Shown: piece by piece, positions 8,312 through 16,731 of the stretch | Position numbering within the stretch: position 1 is the first letter of the stretch | How the letters are laid out: each line of letters opens with the position of its first letter | Origin: Prosthecochloris ethylica | GTDB taxonomy: Bacteria > Bacteroidota > Chlorobiia > Chlorobiales > Chlorobiaceae | DNA: 64,000 nt | Reading direction: 5' to 3' (one strand) | Assembly (NCBI RefSeq): GCF_015234275.1 | Contig: NZ_JADGII010000001.1 | Translations under genes and position numbers: made by a program | Notes under the pieces: generated by a model | What the model was told of the DNA's origin: nothing | The model's input: the letters and a program-made list of their open reading frames with translations, nothing else | The model's database searches: none

Positions 8312-9433
8312 TCACAGCCATTTTTCCAGGCCTTCACGGCGCATGATGTCTACAGCTTTTCGTACGCCCTGCGACGAGCCCTTGCGGCAGACCAGCAGGG
8401 CGTCATCGGTATCGATGACCATAAGGTCGTTGACTCCGACAAGACAGACCGCTTTTTCTGCTGCCTTATGCACCGTATTGCGCTCCGAAGAAATCTCCAG
8501 CAACCCTGACGACACATCCGCAGTACGGGCAGTCCCTCCTTCGCTCTCGATCGCTTCGATCAGGTCATCCCAGCTGCCGAGATCTCTCCACCCGAACCGT
8601 CCTTCGATCATGACGACGGCATCAGACTGTTCCATAACTCCGCACACAATCGATACCGGATGCTGCCAGCTGTAGACATCCTCGATCATATCGTGCTCCG
8701 CTGCGGTTCCGATGGCCTGGTACATAACGGCCATGTCACGATACAGATCAGGCATCGATCGCCTGAACTCCCGGCTGATCGCATCGATGTGCCAGATATA
8801 GATGCCGCTGTTCCAGTAAAAATCTCCGGACTCGAGAAATTTCTGGGCGGTCGTACCGTCAGGCTTTTCCGCGAATGTTCTGACACGGAAAAAATGCCCG
8901 GGGCTGCCATCCGATGCCCTCTGCTCAGCGGCCGGAAGTTCAACCTGAAGATACCCGTACGACGTCTCGGGCCTGCGGGGGCGAACACCAATCGCGACCA
9001 GTTGCTGTTTTTCCGCTGCAAGACCTATCGCGTCGGCAATACACGCCCTGAATGCGTTTTCGTCAAGCACCTGATGATCAGCCGGGACGATGATGCTCAC
9101 GGCATCAGGATCCCGCTTTCTGATGACCGCGGTTGCCAGTGCGATACATGGCGCTGTATTACGACCCTGGGGCTCGACGATGACGGTCGGAATATCGATA
9201 TTTCCCAGGACGTCCTCCATTCGCAGAGCACCCTGGTGGCTGGTCATCACCAGAATATTTTCCTTCCTCACAAGACATTCGAGGCGCCTGATGGTTGCGG
9301 CGATCATGGCGTCGCGGCCAAACAGGGGGAGAAAATGGCGCGGCACCTTTCTGCGTGAAACCGGCCAGAGGGCCGAACCGGTCCCTCCCGCCATGACAAT
9401 GGCAAACAGATGCTCGCTTCCGGGTTCGATCAT
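8312..9433 (-). CDS. mannose-1-phosphate guanylyltransferase (GDP-mannose pyrophosphorylase)
   Basis: Converts mannose-1-phosphate and GTP to GDP-mannose for glycan synthesis. The start at 9433 is chosen because AGGAG lies six bases before it, whereas the longer frame's ATG at 9478 sits inside a TATAAT box; this gives 373 residues. Family features: MAGGTGSALWPVSRRKVPRHFLPL-type N-terminus, EPQGRNTAPCIALA, PADHQV, GYLQVE, FAEKPDG, FYWNSGIYIW, and DLGSWDD. Oddity: the nucleotide-binding loop reads GGTGSALWP, with Ala21 where nearly all relatives carry Arg (GxGxRLWP). It lacks a C-terminal isomerase domain. GDP-mannose could feed the glycan genes at 30-37 kb, though it is not linked to them. Confidence 0.88.
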   Translation of the reverse strand: MIEPGSEHLFAIVMAGGTGSALWPVSRRKVPRHFLPLFGRDAMIAATIRRLECLVRKENILVMTSHQGALRMEDVLGNIDIPTVIVEPQGRNTAPCIALATAVIRKRDPDAVSIIVPADHQVLDENAFRACIADAIGLAAEKQQLVAIGVRPRRPETSYGYLQVELPAAEQRASDGSPGHFFRVRTFAEKPDGTTAQKFLESGDFYWNSGIYIWHIDAISREFRRSMPDLYRDMAVMYQAIGTAAEHDMIEDVYSWQHPVSIVCGVMEQSDAVVMIEGRFGWRDLGSWDDLIEAIESEGGTARTADVSSGLLEISSERNTVHKAAEKAVCLVGVNDLMVIDTDDALLVCRKGSSQGVRKAVDIMRREGLEKWL

Positions 9434-9458
9434 GATATTCTCCTGATTTCTGCTACGG

Positions 9459-9484
9459 GGAATCTCCTCAGTGTTCATTATAAT
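9459..9484 (-). promoter_or_regulatory. -10 box (TATAAT) upstream of the guanylyltransferase gene, palindromic
   Basis: On the - strand a perfect TATAAT (9477-9482) lies in the self-complementary ATTATAAT, so the + strand also reads TATAAT (9479-9484). The - strand has a weak -35 (CTTAAA, 16-bp spacer). The position places transcription start near 9470 and supports translation from 9433. It may also serve rsmG on the other strand. Confidence 0.45.
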
Positions 9485-9581
9485 GAAATTACGATTATTT
9501 TAAGGGCTCTCACGCCGGGCCGCCTTACCGGCAGGACCGGCACGCAGGTAATTTCAGGAACACTTGACGGACAAACGATCA

Positions 9582-10250
9582 ATGACGCATTTCACACAGG
9601 CAAACGAACGGCTGCGTATTCTTTCACTCTGCAGGGAACACGGTATGGAGCTTGACGATCATCAGGCCGACCAGCTCGAGCAGTACGCCGTGATGCTGTC
9701 TACAATCAACCGTTCCGTCAATCTGGTGAGCAGAAAGGAAGAAGCATCGCTTCTGCTCCGCCATGTCTTCCACTCCCTGCTGATCGGACTGTACTACCCG
9801 TTCAGACCTGAAGAGCGCGTTCTCGACCTGGGAACCGGCGGCGGGCTGCCGGGCATTCCGCTTGCGATCGCCTTTCCTGAAACGAACTTTCTGCTGATCG
9901 ACGCGACCGGTAAAAAAATCAGGGCATGCCGTGAAATGATAACGAAGCTCGGGTTGAGCAATGTGCATGCGAAAAAAACCCGGGCGGAGGAACTCAAAGG
10001 AATGGTATTCGATACTGTGCTGAGCAGGCAGGTGGCCCCCCTGAAGACTCTCTGCTCCTATGCAGAGCGCCTCCTGACCCCTGAAGGACTGCTGATCTGT
10101 TTAAAAGGAGGAGATCTGTCGGAAGAGATCGATGCGGCTCGTGCGGCGGCAGCAGCAAATCACGGATTTCCTGCCGATATCACCACACACCGGATCGGGC
10201 ACTTCGATCCATGCTTTGCTGAAAAAAGCATCGTCATTGCCTACAGGTAA
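9582..10250 (+). CDS. rsmG: 16S rRNA (guanine-527-N7)-methyltransferase RsmG (GidB)
   Basis: SAM-dependent methylation of G527 of 16S rRNA. SAM-binding motif I is RVLDLGTGGGLPGIPLAI, with LLIDATGKKI as motif II and VLSRQVAPL as the later conserved segment. The C-terminus keeps the usual GHFDPCFAEKSIVIAYR ending. Start: ATG at 9582 gives 222 residues; an upstream in-frame TTG at 9564 has AGGAA only three bases before it, so I prefer the ATG, with some doubt. The last codons overlap the hairpin that terminates the convergent ribosomal superoperon. Confidence 0.93.
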   Translation: MTHFTQANERLRILSLCREHGMELDDHQADQLEQYAVMLSTINRSVNLVSRKEEASLLLRHVFHSLLIGLYYPFRPEERVLDLGTGGGLPGIPLAIAFPETNFLLIDATGKKIRACREMITKLGLSNVHAKKTRAEELKGMVFDTVLSRQVAPLKTLCSYAERLLTPEGLLICLKGGDLSEEIDAARAAAAANHGFPADITTHRIGHFDPCFAEKSIVIAYR

Positions 10251-10275
10251 GAACATTACCTGCCGACAATGACGA
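10222..10275 (-). terminator. terminator of the ribosomal superoperon, embedded in the 3' end of rsmG
   Basis: Inverted repeat of two helices: TCGTCATTG (10231-10239) with CAATGACGA (10267-10275), and CAGGTAA (10244-10250) with TTACCTG (10256-10262), separated by symmetric 4-nt internal loops. Read on the - strand the hairpin is followed by TGCTTTTTT (10222-10230). The rplQ stop is 33 nt before it. The left arms are rsmG coding sequence including its stop codon. Confidence 0.78.
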
Positions 10276-10307
10276 TAAAAGTGGGAAGGGACAGAGGCTG
10301 GCGTAAT

Positions 10308-10757
10308 TTACTCCGCTGCTCCAGCCTGGGCCTTTTTGGAACCGCGAACACGCCTTGAGCGATCGGTTTTTGCGGCTTTTGGCGTTTCAGCCGGCATTTC
10401 AGCGTAATCCACCAGTTCGATGACAGCCATTTTCGCAGCGTCACCATAGCGGGGGGCGAGCTTGATAATACGTGTATACCCGCCGTTGCGATCACCTACG
10501 CGACCGACAATATCCTCGAACAGCTCACGGACAGCGGCCTTGTCACGGATCGAACGGAATATGATACGCTGCGCGTGTACCGTGCCTTTCCTGGCTTTCG
10601 TGATAATTTTTTCGACGTACTTCCTGGTCTCTTTCGCCTTTGCTTCCGTGGTCTCTATACGCTTGTGCAGCAAGAGCTGGGTTGAGAGATTAGCCAGGGT
10701 TGCTTTTCTGTGGGAAGCTGTTCTTCCAAGCTTTCGTGCTGACTTTACTTTACGCAT
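10308..10757 (-). CDS. rplQ: 50S ribosomal protein L17
   Basis: Large-subunit protein near the peptide exit tunnel. The N-terminus MRKVKSARKLGRTASHRKATLANL is characteristic. At 149 residues it exceeds the roughly 120-residue core by a basic and alanine-rich C-terminal tail of about 25 residues, of unknown role. It is the last gene of the superoperon, 45 nt after rpoA. Confidence 0.97.
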   Translation of the reverse strand: MRKVKSARKLGRTASHRKATLANLSTQLLLHKRIETTEAKAKETRKYVEKIITKARKGTVHAQRIIFRSIRDKAAVRELFEDIVGRVGDRNGGYTRIIKLAPRYGDAAKMAVIELVDYAEMPAETPKAAKTDRSRRVRGSKKAQAGAAE

Positions 10758-10802
10758 AACTGCATTCTCATCTCAGAAATTCTAGAAAAATCTACTTACT
10801 CG

Positions 10803-11789
10803 TTACCCTTTCATCTGATACCTGGTGATATCCATACCAAATTTCAGATCATACTTGTCCAGCTGCTCCTTGAGCTCTGTGAGCGACTTCTTCCCGAAGT
10901 TCTTGTAGGTCAGCAGTTCTTCTTCCTTACGCGACACGAGATCGCCAAGTGTCTCGATTTCTGCAAGCCTCAGGCAGTTATGTGAGCGGACTGAAAGATC
11001 GAGATCCTCGATCCTGGTCTGCAGCAGCTTGCGCATCTCATCGAACTCATCGTCCTGCTGCTTGTATTCCTCTTCTGCGAACTCCTCTTCTGTCGGCGAG
11101 AAATTGGCAAAAAGGGACACATGCTCGTTGATGACCTTACCTGCAAGACTGATCGAATCGTCAGGTGAAATAGAACCGTCGGTCTCGACGTCGAGAATCA
11201 TCTTCTCATAATCGGTACGCTGGCCTACACGAGTATTTTCAACCGAAAACTGCACATTCTTGATCGGCGTGTAGATTGAATCGAGCGCTATAAAACCGAT
11301 CGGCATACCTTCGCCACGATTTTCCTCTGCCGGAACATACCCGCGACCGCGACCGATGTAGATATCGACAGTGAGTTTTGCATCACCGTTGAGTGTCGCA
11401 ATATGCTGATCCTGGTTGAGAACCTCGAACTCGCCTTCCTGTGCGACGATATCACCGGCGGTGAACTCCGCAGGGCCATCGATGGTGACGGTAGTTTTGC
11501 AACTACGCTTCGTTGTCGAACGGAACCGGACTTTTTTCAGGTTCAGGACAATCTCGGGAACATCTTCACGTACTCCGTCTATTGTCGAAAACTCATGAAA
11601 CACACCGTCTATCTTGATACCTGTAATCGCCGTCCCGGGAAGAGATGCGAGCAGGACCCGGCGCATTGCATTGCCCAGGGTAACACCGTACCCCCGTTCA
11701 AGAGGCTGGGCAATGAACCGCCCGTACCGGTCGGAGTGGGTAGCCTCCTCGACCTCGATCCTCTCTGGCATCTGCATCTGGTATATCAT
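10803..11789 (-). CDS. rpoA: DNA-directed RNA polymerase subunit alpha
   Basis: 328 residues, the usual length. The N-terminal domain (to about 235) directs polymerase assembly (EPLERGYGVTLGNAMRRVLLASLPG). An acidic linker (EEEFAEEEYKQQDDEFDE) leads to the C-terminal domain (about 250-328; LDLSVRSHNCLRLAEIETLGDLV and NFGKKSLTELKE), which contacts UP elements and activators. It sits between rpsD and rplQ as in most alpha operons. Confidence 0.98.
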   Translation of the reverse strand: MIYQMQMPERIEVEEATHSDRYGRFIAQPLERGYGVTLGNAMRRVLLASLPGTAITGIKIDGVFHEFSTIDGVREDVPEIVLNLKKVRFRSTTKRSCKTTVTIDGPAEFTAGDIVAQEGEFEVLNQDQHIATLNGDAKLTVDIYIGRGRGYVPAEENRGEGMPIGFIALDSIYTPIKNVQFSVENTRVGQRTDYEKMILDVETDGSISPDDSISLAGKVINEHVSLFANFSPTEEEFAEEEYKQQDDEFDEMRKLLQTRIEDLDLSVRSHNCLRLAEIETLGDLVSRKEEELLTYKNFGKKSLTELKEQLDKYDLKFGMDITRYQMKG

Positions 11790-11820
11790 AGTGCTTTATA
11801 CCTTATAATTTTCATTAACA

Positions 11821-12432
11821 TCACTTGGAGTACAACTCGACAACCAGCTGTTCGTTATAGGGCTCCTGTACATCTTCTCTCTCCGGTACACTCAGGAAAA
11901 CCGCTTTCTGGTTCGCCTTGTCGACCTGGACCCATGACGGAATCCGCGACTCGGGCGCCTTGTTGAGTGAATCCGTTACAGCATCCATGTTCCTGCTTTT
12001 CTGCCGGAACTCTATGGTATCACCCGGCTTGAGGAGATAGGACGGAATATTGACTTTGCGACCATTGACCATCAGGTGACCGTGGGAGACCAGCTGTCGG
12101 GCACCTGCACGGGACGGGGAGAAACCAGCCCGAAAGACGACGTTATCGAATCGTCGCTCGAGGAGCTTGACAAGGTTATCACCGGTAACACCGCGCTGCG
12201 ATACCGCTTTTTTGTAATAATTCAGGAACTGCTTTTCCAGCACACCGTAGAGGTATTTCATCTTCTGCTTTTCGCGAAGCTGAAGTGCGTACTCCGAGAT
12301 CTTGCCTCTTCGTGACTGTCCGTGCTCACCTGGTGCATATGGTCTTCTCTCAAGGTATTTTTCGGCTTTCGGAGCCAGAGCGACGCCCAGCCTGCGTGAT
12401 ACCTTGGTAATAGAACCTCTGAATCGTGCCAT
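11821..12432 (-). CDS. rpsD: 30S ribosomal protein S4
   Basis: Primary 16S rRNA-binding protein (203 residues). It has the cysteine-free N-terminus (MARFRGSITKVSRRLG), RRPYAPGEHGQSRRGK, and the S4 RNA-binding domain (RLDNVVFRAGF-type region, here RRFDNVVFRAGFSPSRAGARQ, and SHGHLMVNGRKVNIPS). In the classic alpha operon S4 is the translational autoregulator; no pseudoknot was verified here. Confidence 0.97.
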   Translation of the reverse strand: MARFRGSITKVSRRLGVALAPKAEKYLERRPYAPGEHGQSRRGKISEYALQLREKQKMKYLYGVLEKQFLNYYKKAVSQRGVTGDNLVKLLERRFDNVVFRAGFSPSRAGARQLVSHGHLMVNGRKVNIPSYLLKPGDTIEFRQKSRNMDAVTDSLNKAPESRIPSWVQVDKANQKAVFLSVPEREDVQEPYNEQLVVELYSK

Positions 12433-12474
12433 ATCAAATTAAATCATTGAATTTCTTGGTAGAACAAAAAGCGA

Positions 12475-12858
12475 TCATACCCTTCTGCGTTTCGGGGGAC
12501 GACATCCGTTGTGAGGGAGAGGAGTGATATCCTTGATGGACTTGACATCGAGACCTGCACCCTGCAATGCCCTGATAGCGGCATCCCTGCCGGACCCGGG
12601 GCCCTTGATAAACACGTGAACACTGCGCATACCCAGGTCATATGCCTCTTTCGCAGCAGCTTCGGATGTCACCTGCGATGCATACGGAGTATTTTTCTTC
12701 GAACCCTTGAAACCGTTCTTGCCGGCGCTTGACCAGGATACGGTATTGCCCTGCGTATCGGTAATGGTAACCAGAACGTTATTGAAGGAGGCTTTGATGT
12801 GAACGGCTCCTTCCGGCGTAACTTTTACCTTTTTCTTTTTCCTGCTAATTGTTGCCAT
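12475..12858 (-). CDS. rpsK: 30S ribosomal protein S11
   Basis: Platform protein of the small subunit, 127 residues. It has the conserved centre (HIKASFNNVLVTITDTQGN), the SSAGKNGFKGSKKNTPYA region, and the C-terminal PHNGCRPPKRRRV. It lies between rpsM and rpsD in the alpha operon. Confidence 0.97.
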   Translation of the reverse strand: MATISRKKKKVKVTPEGAVHIKASFNNVLVTITDTQGNTVSWSSAGKNGFKGSKKNTPYASQVTSEAAAKEAYDLGMRSVHVFIKGPGSGRDAAIRALQGAGLDVKSIKDITPLPHNGCRPPKRRRV

Positions 12859-12905
12859 GAATCTTTACAATCTTGGTATCCTCGTTGCTGATGAACTATA
12901 GACGA

Positions 12906-13283
12906 TCACTTCTTGACCGCTTTCTTCTTTCCGGCCACAGTCTTGCGCCTGCCTTTCCTTGTCCTGGCGTTTGTCTGTGTACGCTGCCCCCTTGCCGGGA
13001 GTGAGCGACGGTGGCGAAGTCCCCGGTAACAGCCGATATCCATCAATCGCTTGACGGCAAGCTGCTGCTCACCTCTCGCCTGGCCTTCAACCTTGTATTC
13101 CTCGGAAATAATCTCCCTGATGGCATGAGCTTCGTCATCACTCATCTCGGAAATTTTTTTCGAAGGATCGATACCGGCCTTCTCCAGAATATTCCTGGCT
13201 GATGTTGATCCGATACCATAGACATGCGTCAGTGCAACAACAGCATGCTTGTTTAACGGTAAATTTACCCCAGCTATCCTCAT
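12906..13283 (-). CDS. rpsM: 30S ribosomal protein S13
   Basis: Head protein that contacts the P-site tRNA and bridges to the large subunit; 125 residues. It starts MRIAGVNLPLNKHAVVALTH, has the helix-two-turn-helix region YGIGSTSARNIL, and ends in the basic tail GQRTQTNARTRKGRRKTVAGKKK. Confidence 0.97.
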   Translation of the reverse strand: MRIAGVNLPLNKHAVVALTHVYGIGSTSARNILEKAGIDPSKKISEMSDDEAHAIREIISEEYKVEGQARGEQQLAVKRLMDIGCYRGLRHRRSLPARGQRTQTNARTRKGRRKTVAGKKKAVKK

Positions 13284-13320
13284 GTTCCTCTTTATAGTTC
13301 GTGTTACAAAACCTGCCCGA

Positions 13321-13437
13321 TCACCCCTGACGCTGCTTATGGCTCGGGTTTACCTTACAAATCACAAACCTTTTGCCCTTGCGCTTGATAATACGGCAGT
13401 GCTCGCAGCGTTTTTTAATAGATGAATAAACTTTCAT
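13321..13437 (-). CDS. rpmJ: 50S ribosomal protein L36
   Basis: A 38-residue protein. It begins [20 protein letters not shown] and carries Cys11, Cys14, Cys27 and His33, the zinc-ribbon (C+) form. It ends KQRQG as is usual. It lies between infA and rpsM, the standard place, with a rather long (101-nt) AT-rich leader. Confidence 0.96.
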
Positions 13438-13489
13438 AATCTACCTCACATAATGACATTATCGGCCACATTAAACGGAAAAGGCCTTT

Positions 13490-13519
13490 AATATATAAAA
13501 TTTTTCACAAATAAAACAA
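13490..13519 (-). promoter_or_regulatory. possible internal promoter before rpmJ-rpsM-rpsK-rpsD-rpoA-rplQ
   Basis: On the - strand TTGTTT (13514-13519), 18 bp, then TATATT (13490-13495), in a markedly AT-rich gap directly after a hairpin at the infA stop. It would give the alpha operon its own start. The match is modest and AT-richness makes chance hits likely. Confidence 0.33.
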
Positions 13520-13520
13520 T

Positions 13521-13552
13521 ACCGCAAAAACAATGCCGCTATTTATAGCGGT
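13521..13552 (-). terminator. hairpin overlapping the infA stop codon (possible attenuator)
   Basis: CCGCTA-TAAA-TAGCGG on the - strand includes the last codons and TAG stop of infA and is followed by a short T-rich stretch (ATTGTTTTTG). The stem is only 6 bp, so partial termination or a processing site are both possible. Confidence 0.35.
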
Positions 13553-13757
13553 AGGTAATGCGCCCCTTGGTCAGGTCATAGGGGGAAATCTGGACTTTCA
13601 CCTTGTCTCCCGGCAGAATCCGGATGTAGTGCATACGAATCTTGCCTGAAACGTGAGCGAGAATTTCCAGTCCGTTTTCCCGCTTCACCTTGAACTGCGC
13701 ATTCGGTAATGCTTCCAGAATTTCGCCTTCTACTTCAATTGCATCCTCTTTTGCCAC
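13539..13757 (-). CDS. infA: translation initiation factor IF-1
   Basis: 72 residues, an S1-like OB fold that binds the ribosomal A site during initiation. Typical segments are EVEGEILEALPNAQFKV, ENGLEILAHVSGKIRMHYIR, and ILPGDKVKVQISPYDLTKGR ending RITYRYK. It lies between map and rpmJ, as in many bacteria. Confidence 0.97.
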   Translation of the reverse strand: MAKEDAIEVEGEILEALPNAQFKVKRENGLEILAHVSGKIRMHYIRILPGDKVKVQISPYDLTKGRITYRYK

Positions 13758-13782
13758 TGTGATCAGCTCCTTTTTTGGTTGT

Positions 13783-14574
13783 TCAGTTCCGGGTCGGGCC
13801 TGAAAGGGTCATGATTTCGGCCTTTCCTTTTCTGACAATGATGGTGTGTTCAAAGTGCGCCGACGGACTGCCGTCTTCCGTGACCGCAACCCAGTCATCA
13901 TCACGGCAGACTGCATTGCGTGAGCGGCCCATGGCGATCATCGGCTCGATAGCGAGAGCCATCCCCTCTTTCAGCCTGACGCCGGTATGCTTTCTGCCGT
14001 AGTTCGGGACAGGCGGCTCCTCGTGCAGTTCGGTACCGATACCGTGTCCCACCATGTTTTCGATGACACTGTATCCGTGAGCGCGGGCATGCTCTTCGAC
14101 AGCCGCAGAAATATCATGCAGGCGATTGCCTGCAACGGCTTGGGCGATACCCCGCATGAGGCACTCTTTTGTTACATTGACCAGCTTTTCGACACGGGCA
14201 TCGACAGCACCGATCATGTAGGTGCGTGCGGAGTCCCCGTGATACCCGCTCTTGAAGACACCGCAGTCGACGGAGACAATATCACCTTCCTGAATGACGC
14301 GGTCCGCACTCGGAATACCGTGAACGACCTCGTCATTGATCGACACGCACAGCGTTGCCGGATAGGGTGTGACGTCCGGATCACCTTTCGGTGCATAATT
14401 GAGAAAACTCGGCACCCCGCCGTTATCCCTGATGAACTGCTCGGCAAGCGTGTCGAGCTCGAGGGTCGTCATTCCGGCCCGTATTTCCCGCCCGATGAGA
14501 TCCAGAACTTCGGACGTCACGCGACCGGATTCTCTCATCAGTGCAATTTCACGTTCACTTTTAATCGTAATCAT
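13783..14574 (-). CDS. map: methionine aminopeptidase, type I
   Basis: Removes the initiator Met from nascent proteins; 263 residues. The dinuclear metal ligands are visible: Asp103 (SVDCGV), Asp114 (YHGDSART), His177 (GHGIG) and Glu210 (AIEPM), with a later Glu in the C-terminal strand, and the substrate His85 (VVHGIP). There is no N-terminal zinc-finger extension. It lies 18 nt after secY and 25 nt before infA. Confidence 0.97.
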   Translation of the reverse strand: MITIKSEREIALMRESGRVTSEVLDLIGREIRAGMTTLELDTLAEQFIRDNGGVPSFLNYAPKGDPDVTPYPATLCVSINDEVVHGIPSADRVIQEGDIVSVDCGVFKSGYHGDSARTYMIGAVDARVEKLVNVTKECLMRGIAQAVAGNRLHDISAAVEEHARAHGYSVIENMVGHGIGTELHEEPPVPNYGRKHTGVRLKEGMALAIEPMIAMGRSRNAVCRDDDWVAVTEDGSPSAHFEHTIIVRKGKAEIMTLSGPTRN

Positions 14575-14592
14575 AGTGTGTCCTTCCGGGCG

Positions 14593-15918
14593 TTAGCGTC
14601 GCCCTCTGGTTTTACCGCTTTTCATGAACCCGTCATAGTGCCTCATCAGCAGGTGACTCTCGACCTGCTGCAGCGTATCGAGACCGACGCCGACGATAAT
14701 AAGAAGACTGGTGCCACCGAAGAACTGTGCGAACCCGGGAGTCACATTTGCAAACTTGGTCAGGAACGTCGGAAGAACGGCGATCAGCGCAAGCGAGATC
14801 GCCCCCGGGAGCGTGATACGTGTCAGAATATTGTCGATAAATTCTGCCGTGCTCTTGCCCGGACGCACACCCGGGATGAAGCCGCCCTGGCGGCGCATGG
14901 TATCGGCAACCTCTTTCGGATTGAACGCGATCGCCGTATAGAAATAAGTAAAGAAAACGATCATGGTACCGAACATGAGCGCATACCACCATGAATCATA
15001 TGCGAAGACTGCAGCGACACTCTGCATCCACTCGCTTTCGGGAAAAAACGAGAGAAACGTATTCGGCAGGAACATGATCGACTGGGCGAAAATGATCGGC
15101 ATGACACCTGCCGTATTCACCCTCATCGGAATATACTGGGTCGAACCGCCATACATCTTGCGCCCCACGACCCTCTTGGCATGCTGGACAGGAATCCTTC
15201 GGGTTCCGACGGTCAGCACGACGACCGCGGCGACGATAGCCACCATGAGTGCAAGAATGACGATCTCGATGATCCAGTTCTTGCTGCCGAGAGAAACAGA
15301 CTGGAACTCCGCGATAACGGATTGCGGAAACCTTGCAAGGATACCGATCATGATAATGAGCGAAATACCGTTGCCGATGCCTCGCTCGGTGATCTTTTCA
15401 CCCAGCCACATCACAAACACCGTACTGGCTGTCAGGATCAGAACAGCCGAAATCATGAAAAAAGCCCCGGGGTCGGGCACGACCGCCCGGCCGAACGATG
15501 ACGGGCTCGCCAGGCTGACACTGACGCCCCACGCCTGCAGTGCGGCAATAAGTACCGTTCCGTACCGTGTATACTGATTGATTTTCTGACGCCCTTCCTC
15601 ACCCTCTTTCTGCAGCTTCTGCACGTAGGGCGTTACCGCCCCGAGGAGCTGCACGATAATCGAGGCAGAGATATAGGGCATGATACCAAGTGAAAAGATC
15701 GATGCCCGGGCGAAAGCACCCCCGACAAACAGGTCAAAGAGGCCGAACAGATCACTGGCATGTGATGAAGAGGCGCTGGAAACAGCAGCCGCATCAACCC
15801 CCGGAATAGTGATATGCGACCCGAGCCTGTAAATAAATAACAGCAGCAGCGTATACAAGATGCGCTGCCGCAGTTCCGGGATTTTATTGATATTCTGTAA
15901 GCTCTCGGTCAGCTTCAT
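14593..15918 (-). CDS. secY: preprotein translocase subunit SecY
   Basis: The channel subunit of SecYEG, 441 residues with ten predicted membrane spans. Characteristic segments are RILYTLLLLFIYRLGSHITIPGVD at the first span, the plug region, SLGIMPYISASIIVQLL, and the cytosolic loop GTRRIPVQHAKRVVGR. It is located between rplO and map as the last classic spc gene. Confidence 0.98.
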   Translation of the reverse strand: MKLTESLQNINKIPELRQRILYTLLLLFIYRLGSHITIPGVDAAAVSSASSSHASDLFGLFDLFVGGAFARASIFSLGIMPYISASIIVQLLGAVTPYVQKLQKEGEEGRQKINQYTRYGTVLIAALQAWGVSVSLASPSSFGRAVVPDPGAFFMISAVLILTASTVFVMWLGEKITERGIGNGISLIIMIGILARFPQSVIAEFQSVSLGSKNWIIEIVILALMVAIVAAVVVLTVGTRRIPVQHAKRVVGRKMYGGSTQYIPMRVNTAGVMPIIFAQSIMFLPNTFLSFFPESEWMQSVAAVFAYDSWWYALMFGTMIVFFTYFYTAIAFNPKEVADTMRRQGGFIPGVRPGKSTAEFIDNILTRITLPGAISLALIAVLPTFLTKFANVTPGFAQFFGGTSLLIIVGVGLDTLQQVESHLLMRHYDGFMKSGKTRGRR

Positions 15919-15936
15919 AGATGATTAATGAGAGGT

Positions 15937-16491
15937 TCAGGACGATTTGCGCTGGCCGGCTTTCTTCCGGACTGGAGTTTTCGGCTTGAGTAATGCCTCT
16001 TCGAGCGAAAGCTCGTTGATGCGCTCTGCCTCCAGCAGCGTCCGCTCGGCAAGCACGATCGAGCCGCCTGCTTTCGCAATTTTTTCCTGTGCCGACTTGC
16101 TGGCAAAATGAGCGGTAATCTTCACTCCTCTGGTCAGTTCACCATTGCCAAGCACCTTGAAATAATCACCCTTACTGGCATTACAGAGTGTTTTCAGATC
16201 GGATACGGTAATCTCCTCTCCGACCCTGCCGCTCTCGATCCATTTCTCGATCTGAGAGACGTTTACACCGACAACCGACTTCCTGTTGGGTTTGGTGAAA
16301 CCGAATTTTGGAAGCCTTCTGTACAACGGCATCTGTCCGCCTTCGGTGACGGGCCTTGTGTAGCCACTGCGTGACTGCTGACCTTTGTTTCCTTTTCCTG
16401 CGGTCGTTCCGTTTCCGGAACCCGGACCGCGGCCGATACGCTTTCTATTCCTTACCGAACCTTTTGAAGGATTAAGTGAACTTAAATCCAT
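15937..16491 (-). CDS. rplO: 50S ribosomal protein L15
   Basis: Large-subunit assembly protein; starts MDLSSLNPSKGSVRNRKRIG and has GRGPGSGNGTTAGKGNKGQQ. At 184 residues it has a C-terminal extension of about 35 residues over the usual ~147, ending in a Lys/Arg-rich tail. It lies 18 nt before secY. Confidence 0.96.
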   Translation of the reverse strand: MDLSSLNPSKGSVRNRKRIGRGPGSGNGTTAGKGNKGQQSRSGYTRPVTEGGQMPLYRRLPKFGFTKPNRKSVVGVNVSQIEKWIESGRVGEEITVSDLKTLCNASKGDYFKVLGNGELTRGVKITAHFASKSAQEKIAKAGGSIVLAERTLLEAERINELSLEEALLKPKTPVRKKAGQRKSS

Positions 16492-16522
16492 TTTTCAATT
16501 CCTGACTTGCAAATTAGAGAAA

Positions 16523-16714
16523 CTATGAGAGCTCTTCGTCAACCTTCACAATGTGGCGTACAACCCTGATCTGACCGCGAGTGCACGCATTGTCCGGCTT
16601 TTCGACCTGATAATTCGGCCGGCCGAGGCCAAGCGCCTTGATCGTGGCCTTCTGCTTCTTGGTGCAGTTGATGGTACTGCGCACCTGGGTGATTTTTATC
16701 GTTTTATCGCTCAT
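16523..16714 (-). CDS. rpmD: 50S ribosomal protein L30
   Basis: A 63-residue L30 with the typical opening IKITQVRSTINCTKKQKATI and LGLGRPNYQVEKPDN, between rpsE and rplO. The start is ATG at 16714. Confidence 0.95.
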   Translation of the reverse strand: MSDKTIKITQVRSTINCTKKQKATIKALGLGRPNYQVEKPDNACTRGQIRVVRHIVKVDEELS

Positions 16715-16731
16715 TCTTCCACTCGCTCTGT

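Noticed and set aside
9434..9478. Longer N-terminus for the guanylyltransferase starting at 9478
   Set aside because: That ATG sits in a TATAAT box and has no ribosome-binding site; the start at 9433 has AGGAG at the right distance.
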